Shown: in pieces, positions 21,161 to 28,783 of the stretch
How positions within the stretch are numbered: the first letter of the stretch is position 1
Layout of the letters: each line of letters opens with the position of its first letter
Assembly: GCA_022539475.1 (NCBI GenBank)
Contig: VCMS01000255.1
Location: 1-32,709, forward strand
Length of the DNA stretch: 32,709 nt
Direction: 5' to 3'
Origin: Gracilaria domingensis
Lineage: Eukaryota > Rhodophyta > Florideophyceae > Gracilariales > Gracilariaceae
Notes under the pieces: generated by a model
The model's database searches: none
Seen by the model: only the letters and a program-made list of their open reading frames with translations
Told to the model about the DNA's origin: nothing
Made by a program: the position numbers and the translations under genes

Positions 21161-21689
21161 GTGAAGGAAAGGACACCTCTCAGATTGCCTGGTCTCTTCT
21201 TTGGTTTTCTGGCCTTAACGCTGCGTGGCAACGTATCCACCAGATCTTGATCCAACATTTGCCATCTGCAATAGGTTCATGATCATTTCTGACGTGATAG
21301 CTCTCTCGCATATCTTTCGTCACGTTTTTGTGGTGGCTACTTGCAAGTGGGTGGGACCGTATCCCACGAACATCGCCGTGCCGTATTATGTTGTTCTTAT
21401 TTGGTACTCTTTTTCAAGCAGGCAGTTATGTACGGGCTGTCGGTATTCTCGTCTCTGACAAGGCTACTGTGAGACACATGTTGTTTTCTATGCTGCGTAT
21501 AGACGCGTGAAGAAATTCACGCAACCTAATTCGACAATCTTTACTTTTCCGTTGATTACCAGTAAAGTAAACCCTACCGGGCGTACCCTGTGAACGGCTT
21601 CATCTGAACAGCGACCTGCCTCCATGTCACACAGTTTAATGACATTGACATGTATTATTGAACTTTTTGGTGGTCGGTATGTGTACTTT
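21161..21689. other. No gene recognised
   Basis: Only short frames occur. One (about 21328-21510) is partly hydrophobic and could be a last remnant of the membrane-protein gene. The composition becomes AT-rich toward the right end of the insert. Confidence 0.35.
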
Positions 21690-21949
21690 ACATGCTTTGC
21701 AGAGAACTGGTATCCTGAAAATATCGGAGTTATATCTGGATATTCTCAGTCCTATCTCGAACGATTATGTCAACCTTATCATTTTTATAACAAAAGTATA
21801 TCGATTATAGATCATGCACGTATCTGTTTTATACAAAAGTTTTATCTAGATTTCATCATTGTTACGTCGGCAAAATGTATCCAGAATTTATCAAAGATCC
21901 TGTATCAAACCCATATCCGAGCCATATCTCGTATTCCTGCTGGGTATAT
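21690..21949 (-). repeat. Right subterminal GATA array (TATC on plus strand)
   Basis: By eye I count 13 TATC words and a single GATA in 260 bp. This is the reverse-complement arrangement of the array at 3289-3600. Together they form an inverted pair at the two edges of the insertion. Confidence 0.75.
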
Positions 21950-21956
21950 GAAATGG
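21950..21956. repeat. Candidate right target-site duplication (GAAATGG)
   Basis: This is the second copy of GAAATGG, at the exact point where homology to the HAD C-terminus resumes. It pairs with 3282-3288. Confidence 0.5.
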
Positions 21957-22147
21957 CAACCCTGGCAGTTCATGTGAAGGGAGAAGACCATCCAGCAGCG
22001 GTAACATATCTTGTTGATGGCGTGGAGGACGTGCATGAGACCATCAGAAGGGTGGCAGAACTGTACGGGTACAGAAAATGCATGTGTCAAAGGTTTAGAA
22101 ATGCTCTTGGAATTTGTTTCAAGTGCTACGATGCCTTTAATACTTAG
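21950..22147 (+). pseudogene. HAD-superfamily phosphatase, 3' part of the split gene
   Basis: The frame MATLAVHVKGED, then VDGVEDVHETI and RVAELYGY matches the C-terminus of the paralogue (VHVKED, ESVEDVHSTI, VALLYGY). It continues exactly where the fragment at 2602-3288 ends. The stop is at 22145-22147. It has no start of its own, so it is the stranded 3' end of the interrupted gene. Confidence 0.75.
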
Positions 22148-22167
22148 CTATGATATGAGATCTCAGT

Positions 22168-22173
22168 AATAAA
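22168..22173 (+). promoter_or_regulatory. Polyadenylation signal AATAAA
   Basis: AATAAA lies 20 bp after the stop of the split HAD gene, in the 52-bp gap between the two convergent HAD genes. Position and sequence fit a canonical eukaryotic signal. Confidence 0.5.
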
Positions 22174-22199
22174 AGTGTCGTGTATATCTCAATACCCTT

Positions 22200-23060
22200 T
22201 TATGAATCATGGTGGTTTTTATCGTGCTGCTTTTCCTCGTAGCCGTACAACAGAGCCACCAACATAATTGTCGAATGTACATCCTCCACGCTTTCGAACA
22301 GGTTGTGTACTCCACCCGGGATACAATCTTCTTTGACGTGAACGCCGTACACGCCTACCTCATGCAAAGGCCCGTCGCTCAAAGCACTTCCGAACGTCAC
22401 GACGTCATCCGTATCAATAAATCTCGGTTCATTATCCACAAGATTTTCTCCTCCGCTTCCTTTTGTGTATCGCTTGTCCACAATTTCGCAACTTTTATCG
22501 CCGGGATAGATAACAAACGCATCCATCTTCTGCAACAGGTCCCCAATAGCAGAATCCACTTCTTCTTTCCACTGCCACAGTTTGTTGTACACGAAATTGG
22601 GAAGGCCACTATCACTTCTGGTCTCCACGAACCCCTTGTCATCATCATTCACAATACCATGCCTCCTATTCAAATCCCTTGCCAGGAACAGTAGTCCGTC
22701 AACAGTGTGGTCAAGGGTGTGATCATTGAATGCACCCTTAATTTCCCTCTCGTCAGAGAAACGCAAGAAAGCTCCATGATTCGCCGAGACACCAAACTTA
22801 TAGTCTCCGAGTCCTTCCATTTTCCCCTCCACGTCGCCCACATCACCCCCTGTGACAAGTCCGAAACCAACACGTTCGTCAATGAACTTCATACACTTCA
22901 CAACTTCTTCTGGAATTGACTCTCCTTCTCTTCTCAACGTTCCATCAACGGAACTTAATATACCGTAACCATTGGCATATATGAACTTAGACAAGGTATT
23001 TGGTGAAATTTCCGCCAAGTCTCTCTGTTCCTCTGCCATTTTTCCTGATACAGTCACCAT
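22200..23060 (-). CDS. HAD-superfamily phosphatase paralogue, nucleophile lost
   Basis: This intact 286-aa ORF starts at the ATG at 23060 (another is at 23039) and is convergent with the split copy. It matches the split copy throughout (GYGILSSVDGTLRREG against GYAVISDVDGTLKRAG). In motif I the first Asp, the nucleophile of HAD enzymes, is Ser (SSVDGT), and the motif II neighbourhood reads LVTGG instead of ATGR. Motif IV keeps FGSALSDGPL. The protein is therefore probably not a normal phosphatase, and may be regulatory or use another chemistry. The frame has no breaks, in contrast to its paralogue. Confidence 0.8.
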   Translation of the reverse strand: MVTVSGKMAEEQRDLAEISPNTLSKFIYANGYGILSSVDGTLRREGESIPEEVVKCMKFIDERVGFGLVTGGDVGDVEGKMEGLGDYKFGVSANHGAFLRFSDEREIKGAFNDHTLDHTVDGLLFLARDLNRRHGIVNDDDKGFVETRSDSGLPNFVYNKLWQWKEEVDSAIGDLLQKMDAFVIYPGDKSCEIVDKRYTKGSGGENLVDNEPRFIDTDDVVTFGSALSDGPLHEVGVYGVHVKEDCIPGGVHNLFESVEDVHSTIMLVALLYGYEEKQHDKNHHDS

Positions 23061-23375
23061 ACTGCCACAAGTACCGCATAGACAGGAACTGTATAGACTT
23101 CTCAGTTTCACACTTCTCTTAAAAGCAACCTTAAGTGCAGTTTCAGAAATGTTAGGACGCTACATGTTCAATTGCGAATTGACTGGTGCCACCAATGATG
23201 TTAACGATACCGAGCATTTGGCATGTTGCAATTAGACGCAACTGGACCAAAGACGTTTGACATTCGTTCAATTACCAGCCTGCCGCACCTTTTCTATGTT
23301 CATATGTATAGCCTTGTAATAGTATACTACTCTTAATACTCGCAAGACACACATAATTTACTAAACATCTCATTC
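23061..23375. other. Intergenic between HAD paralogue and dioxygenase-like gene
   Basis: No coding signal is seen. It must hold the HAD paralogue promoter and the 3' end of the dioxygenase-like gene. Confidence 0.5.
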
Positions 23376-25399
23376 TCATCCACTTCGAGGCGCTCGCAGC
23401 CTCATTATTGGCAAATCGTCATCACTACTACTCTCGAGCACTTCGGTTCTACCGGCGTCCGCTTCCACACCAATCTCCACGACCACTTGGTCTTCGTCCA
23501 TGTCAACCGCCCCACCCTCCTTATCGGACAACAGTTCATCCTCCGCCTCCTCCTCCTCGTCACCATTGACAAACGTGGGTCGGAAATCCCGCACCCGATG
23601 AACAGCATCAGGTAGTGCGTAGCCCTCTGGTACCATGTACATGTGGTATCTAACCAGCAAATCCATAGACTCGGGCCTATCCACCTTGTCCTTCCCACTT
23701 GCTCCAGCATGTGTCACATCACCACGGCCCACGAATACAGAGTACGGTGGGATGATTATCTTCTTCGCTGGATACACCTCCGACATCACTCGCAACTGTT
23801 GGTTGTTCATCCCCACCAGTTGATGGCTTCCAGCGCTCACCCAGAGAGGAAAGCCCTCTTTCCCAGAGGCCATTAGAAAGTATCCGGGGTTGCCAGTATT
23901 CATTGTTTCCTTCGTAACCAGACCACTGAAGTCGGTGTGCAGCGTCTGGCGCTTGCACTTTCTCGTCGTCCCCAGAAATCGACCACCAGTTTTCGGAGTG
24001 TACATCTTCACAGCTTCCCTTTCATTGTCCCATAGTCCCAAAGCCGCAGCAATTGTACCCATTCGAACATCAAGTAAAGCACGCGACCTTACAACCCACC
24101 TGAGCTCCTCATTATCCTCCGGCTTCTCCACCGTACCCCAACGTGTCGACATCACTCTCCCCTCAAATGGTCCATCGCTACCGTCCTTCCATCCTTCATC
24201 ATCGTTGATTATTTGAACAAACGACTTCTGTTCCTCTCCTTTCCGTATATCCGGCATCGCTCCATACTCATTCTCGAAGAAGTCCACCAACTTCCCCGAC
24301 ACATCTCCGAACTCCCGAACTTCTTCCAACTCCTCCCATTTAGGGACACCATTATCCGTCGCAAAGCCATCAAGCACGCAATATCCATTCTGCCTTAGCT
24401 CAGCTTGCATTCGGGCGAAGAACATTTGCCCAAATTCGTCATGCTCCTTCGCAGCAACCCACAGCACCTCTTCATCATCCATACCTGTCGGTCGAGTACG
24501 AGGATACTGCATACCAAATGTCTCCGCCCGTAGGCGATGTTCAGCCCTTGCAGCGTGCCAAAAGACAAGATGGTGTACATCTCTGAGATTCGAGACACTT
24601 AGCAGCTCCGACCTATGTCCCTTCGGCAAGTGAATGACTCTGAGCCAGGGGTCCTTGTGCTCAATTACGTTCTTCCCTTGCCATTCCTGCGGTCTCAGCC
24701 TGGCATACCCGCACCATGATGGGTTCGGTGGGCCATCATATGGGTCTCCTCGAACAAGTCCGTGCTCCTCAGATTCCGGAAGAGCTGTAGGTAACTCGTC
24801 ATCAAATGACCCCCCACCTGTCTCTTGCTGATCGTCTGGCGCAGCATCTTTCTCGACGGTGACAACCCGTGGAACTGTACAGAAAGAAGCTCATCGTCAT
24901 CCACAAATGCAGAACTGCCTGCGTTCTCTGCATTCGCTCCCTCTCCCAATGCCACGAACTGAACCTTCATCGACCTTCCTCTCAGCACATGTTCATTTAG
25001 TTGAGACATCAGGTCATCCGGTGTCATGCTGTTCAGAGTAGATCTCATCTGTTGTGTGAAAGTCTTTCTCCGTTTCTTCCTCGGCGGAGCCCGCTGTTCT
25101 TCTTCAGAGCTATCCAGAACTTCTATGGCACCTCGATTTCGGCCGTGTTCAATTTCCCTATAACTCACCTGCGCCCGTTCTCGTGCACTTCTTCGCGGCT
25201 TCCCTTCTTCACTGGCAGATGTTGCAGCAGCAGCAGCGGGAGTCCTCCTCTTCGTCACGGACTGCTTCACTGGTGCGGGGGGCGGAATTACCTTGAGCAT
25301 CGTCCGCAATCGATTCTGAACGGAAGTCGTGGCAGTTCTAATTGAGTTCGTCCTGCTCCGAACACGCGGCAAAGTGTTGAAGTTCACAACTTGTCCCAA
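23376..25399 (-). CDS. 2-oxoglutarate/Fe(II) dioxygenase-like protein
   Basis: The N-terminal 200 residues are basic and disordered (KPRRSARERAQ, PPRKKRRKTF: nuclear-type). A frame change near 24880 (before VPRVVTVEKDAAPDD) leads into a 480-residue stretch. Its C-terminal domain shows a double-stranded beta-helix pattern: QTLHTDF with an HxD pair (about 23930-23947), PLWVSAGSHQLV as in phytanoyl-hydroxylase-type folds, IIPPYSVFVGRGD, a distal THAGAS His, and VRYHMYMVPEG with a possible 2OG-binding Arg. The end is acidic. Known relatives oxidise nucleic-acid bases, proteins or small molecules. Beside a DNA methyltransferase a demethylase role is attractive but unproved. It lies in the same frame as the preceding ORF, separated by one TAG at about 25406. 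Confidence 0.55.
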
Positions 25400-25405
25400 A
25401 AGGAA

Positions 25406-27284
25406 CTAATACACAGCTGCGTTGTTGTCTGGGTCTTCAACGTCATCTTCATTCGATGGAGCAGAAAGACTGACTTCGCGTTTCAGGAACACTTCCATGG
25501 ACTCTTCCTCGTTCAGTTCATTCCTCACTGCTCTAGCCGCGCGGAACAGAGACACTGCTCTATCATAAAAGAAACCTCGAACCTCCTCAAAGCTTTTCCA
25601 TTGCTTTGTCTTCGTCGACTTGCCCTTCAATAGAAACATCTGAAGACAATCAAGAATGAAGGAAAACTCCTCGGCATCCAAAACATATAGCGGAGTATGG
25701 GACAGATGTGTGAGACCTATGTCACTCACAGTCTCACATATATCCTCGAAATGGGCCAGCATTCCCTCACGAGACATGGGTTGCAGGGCGACATTGGCAT
25801 ATCTCAGGTACTGACGCTCTTGCACAGTCCCAATCAGTTGGCTCTCCTTCAACACTTCTGTCACTTCTGCAGGATCCACGTCTGCCGGCGTCACCCCCTC
25901 AACATCTTCAATTAGAATGGCGACCACACTAACTATAGAGTGTATCTTGTCTGCAAACATCATCCTTGCATGGTACTCGTCGACTCATTGAGGTACGAAG
26001 CAACACATAACAATTCCTTCATCCCAATGGGCCTCCCATCTCTTCGTATCAGCAGATTGCAACGCCAAAACTTGGCTAATCGCTTCCACTTCGGTGCACC
26101 AGTCCTGCCAAATATTGTATAGCTTTCAGACGATGCAAACCGTCTACAATGAAGCACTTCTTCGTTAGCGTCCCTTTCAGTATCCCTCTCTCCCGTAGTA
26201 GCATCTTGTAAGGCCACCACTGGAGAACCCATCGACTGCAATATCCCCCGCTCCTCCATACTCTTCACAAGGGCTTCAACGTGGCGTTTACTTACTCCAC
26301 GGAGTAAATTGGGCGGATTTCCACCAGAGTGATGTCAACAGTAACAACAACCATCCGGTACTGATTGAGGTCACCTTTGGTACCTTCTGACGAATTCGTC
26401 TGTACGTCTTGCTCCGAGTAGGTGTCCCTTGTGTTCCAGACCGCTCGCCAGAAACACTTGAACGTGCCATTCTTGCGGATAGAAGCACAACGTCATCGTC
26501 CTGCTGCTCCGCAGTTTCTGGTGCAGTTTGGGGTACAGATGGACCAGCTCCTTGCGCGGATTGCGCATCCGCGTCTGGAAGGGGACCTTTCATGATCTCA
26601 TCTTCCTCCTCTTGCACAGCCGTCCCTGCTGAACCGTCTGTTTCGACGCAGAAGATCCCCTTGTGTCGACGGTCTGATTCATCGCAGGAGAAGCCCTTTT
26701 CGACGCAGTGGGCTTCGTAGCGGAGGTAGACTTTGTTTGACCTGTCCGCTTCGTAGCTGGGGATGCTCTCGTCTCCATAGACCGCTTCGTAACAGACGAC
26801 GGACCTGCCCGCGGAGGTGTACTGATGCGCTACCTCTCGGTGTTGATGAACTTCGAATTGGCTCCGTGCGGCTTGTCGGCGTCATCACCTCACTCATAGC
26901 GCTCACCGTTCCTCGCTTCGACGCCGGAATGCTGGCTGCCACCGGTTCCATCATTTTCTCATCCCAAGGAGCGGCCGTCCGGAGATCCTGGATATATTGT
27001 GGAAGATCCAGGCCCTCCGCCCGGTAAGGGTAGAACGTCTGACCGCTTCGACTGATGAGAATATTATGAACCACCACAAGACCTGGGTCCAATTGCTTCC
27101 CGTGCAACTCGCGGCGTAGAACACTTCCAATTCCATGCAACAACGCTTCCCCGACTATCACCTTTCCTTCATCCTCAATATCCATCTGCAGAGAAACCCG
27201 CATTCCACCTTGCAATAATCGAGTGCTCCGCCGAGTGCGAGGAGTCACGCTTTGCGTACGCTTTCGAACACGAGTTGGCTTCAT
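25406..27284 (-). CDS. Basic-tailed protein with possible ParB-like domain, several frame breaks
   Basis: From the ATG at 27284 a basic tail (KPTRVRKRTQSVTPRTRR) precedes a small domain (VIVGEALLHGIG, GLVVVHNILISRSGQTFYPY). A Thr/Ser/Lys repeat linker (TKRTGQTKSTSATKPTASKR) follows in a second frame. About 26370-26130 reads VVVTVDITLVEIRPIYSVE, then RHVEALVKSMEERGI, then YTIFGRTGAPKWKRL, resembling the ParB/sulfiredoxin fold (a DNA-site-binding NTPase domain in bacteria). A C-terminal helical part of about 185 residues is unrecognised and ends at the TAG. I place frame breaks near 26830, 26600, 26310 and 25980. It is the first gene leftward from the palindromic region. The ParB call is tentative. 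Confidence 0.4.
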
Positions 27285-27342
27285 GTTGAACAGCTATTGC
27301 AGTGAAAGGTGTATATCAACAATACGCTCGCTCTGGACATAC

Positions 27343-27435
27343 AACAACGGAGGCGAGCCTTTAAATGGCGACTTACGCTGGGCACCCCCGCTTTCGGCAG
27401 CTCCTCCCAGCGCACTGCCAGTCTCGTCCGTGTCC
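27343..27435 (-). promoter_or_regulatory. Left promoter arm (inverted copy)
   Basis: This 93-bp block is an almost exact reverse complement of 28679-28771. On the minus strand it carries a TTTAAA TATA-like box and ends about 60 bp before the ATG at 27284. It most likely is the core promoter of the leftward genes. Confidence 0.6.
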
Positions 27436-27699
27436 TGTCCGTGGCCGCTCGCACACTGATTGTACGCTTTAGAGTCGTGGAGTTCGCGCATGATGACTCA
27501 CGCGAGCAATGGTCGCGTTCTCTAATCATGCTCTTCAAATGCTTTGCATAGTAGTCAAGAGTACACTCATTCACTTCCATGTACAGCCTACTCCCGCCAA
27601 TACACGTGGACAGCGGCGCCAACGTACCGGCGGCCGGGTGTAGCGAAATCACTGCGCGGCGGCGTGTTTTGGGAGGTCCCGGGAAGGCACCGGAATGTG

Positions 27700-27895
27700 G
27701 CCAGAACGTGCCCGCGGGCGGGGGGGGTCGGTCGTGTTAGGGTAGTACCCTAACACGACCGGACCCCCCCGCCGCGGGCATAAAATCGCACATTTTTCAA
27801 AAAATCGCCCAAAACGTGCCCGCGGGCGGGGGGGTCGGTCGTGTTAGGGTACCTACCCTAACACGACCGACCCCCCCGCCCGCGGGCACGTTCTG
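27700..27895. repeat. Hairpin cluster A (two copies)
   Basis: Two near-perfect hairpins are centred at 27745 and 27852-27853. Each has a GC-rich stem (GTGCCCGCGGGC, a G run, TCGGTC, then GTGTTAGGGTA) and the mirror TACCCTAACAC. The loops are one or two bases. Between them lies the spacer word AAAATCGCACATTTTTC. Confidence 0.9.
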
Positions 27896-27975
27896 GCCAC
27901 ATTCTGGCACCCTCCGGAGACCTCCCAAAACACTCCTCCCGGCACTTCCTGTACCCACTGCGTCACCTTAGTGCA

Positions 27976-28096
27976 CCATCCCGTCATCTTCACCCTCCAG
28001 ACACTCCCTAATTTCCGGGATGGTGCACTGAGGTGACCATCCCGTCTTCTCCACCCTCCAGACATCCCTAATTTCCGGGATGGTTCACTGAGGTGA
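27976..28096 (+). repeat. Tandem pair of about 61 bp at the palindrome centre
   Basis: Copies at 27976-28036 and 28037-28096 begin CCATCCCGTC and end GCACTGAGGTGA or TTCACTGAGGTGA, with few differences. They sit at the symmetry centre, between the inner inverted arms, where iterated protein-binding sites would be expected. Confidence 0.85.
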
Positions 28097-28167
28097 CGCA
28101 GTGGGTACAAGAAGTGCCGGGAGGAGTGTTTTGGGAGGTCTCCGGAGGGTGTCAAAAAATCGTCCAA

Positions 28168-28465
28168 AACGTGCCCGCGGGCGGGGGGGTCGGTCGTGTT
28201 AGGGTACTACCCTAACACGACCGACCCCCCGCCCGCGGGCACGTTTTGGGCGATTTTTGAAAAATGTGCGATTTTATGCCCGCGGGCGGGGGGTCCGGTC
28301 GTGTTAGGGTACCTACCCTAACACGACCGACCCCCCCCGCCCGCGGGCACGTTTTGGACGATTTTTTGAAAAATGTGCGATTTTATGCCCGCGGGCGGGG
28401 GGTCCGGTCGTGTTAGGGTAGCTACCCTAACACGACCGACCCCCCCGCCCGCGGGCACGTTCTGG
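28168..28465. repeat. Hairpin cluster B (three copies)
   Basis: Three more copies of the same hairpin are centred at 28207, 28312-28313 and 28421-28422. The loops differ (C, CC, GC) while the stems are almost identical, suggesting recent amplification or gene conversion. Spacers repeat TTGAAAAATGTGCGATTTTA. Confidence 0.9.
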
Positions 28466-28678
28466 TCACATTCCGGCGCCTTCCGGAGACCTCCCAAAAC
28501 ACTCCTCCCGGCACTTCCGGCAGTGATTTCGCTGCACACGCCGGCACATATATCAAACTAGAGAAAACTAGCGCTTCACACCCACTTGATCCGCGACTTT
28601 TAGCACAATACGGGACCGTTGCAATAGCTCCGAATCGCGACGTGGCCGACACGCGACGCTATCGCTCCGAGCGGACAC

Positions 28679-28771
28679 GGACACGGACGAGACTGGCAGT
28701 GCGCTGGGAGGAGCTGCCGAAAGCGGGGGTGCCCAGCGTAAGTCGCCATTTAAAGGCTCGCCTCCGTTGTT
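28679..28771 (+). promoter_or_regulatory. Right promoter arm (inverted copy)
   Basis: This is the reverse complement of 27343-27435. It carries TTTAAA at 28748-28753, about 31 bp before the methyltransferase ATG at 28784, giving a TATA-like promoter with a very short leader. Confidence 0.6.
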
Positions 28772-28783
28772 TGCGCTGAAGCG

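Larger units (their letters stand above)
3289..21949. mobile_element. 18.7-kb putative giant DNA transposon with gene cargo
   Basis: This segment interrupts one HAD gene whose two parts match consecutive regions of the intact paralogue. Its ends carry about 15 GATA motifs on the plus strand (left) and about 13 TATC motifs (right), an inverted subterminal arrangement typical of transposase-binding arrays. A 7-bp GAAATGG flanks it. Inside are a Tnp2-like transposase (16349-19396), two zinc-finger ORFs divergent from it, and GC-rich damaged host-type genes. No long perfect terminal inverted repeat is visible; GAGATAT at the left edge is matched by ATATCTC about 20 bp inside the right edge. A 7-bp duplication is unlike the 3 bp of classic CACTA elements. 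The segment could also be nested, with the transposase unit inside a larger insertion. Confidence 0.65.
27343..28771. repeat. 1.4-kb palindrome-rich divergent control region
   Basis: Nested inverted repeats surround a centre near 28030: outer arms of 93 bp (27343-27435 and 28679-28771), middle arms sharing GCGAAATCACTGC and TGTTTTGGGAGGTC (27640-27725 against 28440-28535), and inner arms (27911-27968 against 28091-28149). Five GC-rich hairpins and a 61-bp tandem pair lie between. The region separates the ParB-like and methyltransferase genes and contains no credible gene. It may act as shared promoter, protein-binding centre, replication or partition site. Confidence 0.85.

Noticed and set aside
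27343..28771. CRISPR-like array
   Set aside because: Repeats are few, large and palindromic in inverted orientation with related spacers, and the context is eukaryotic with no cas genes.
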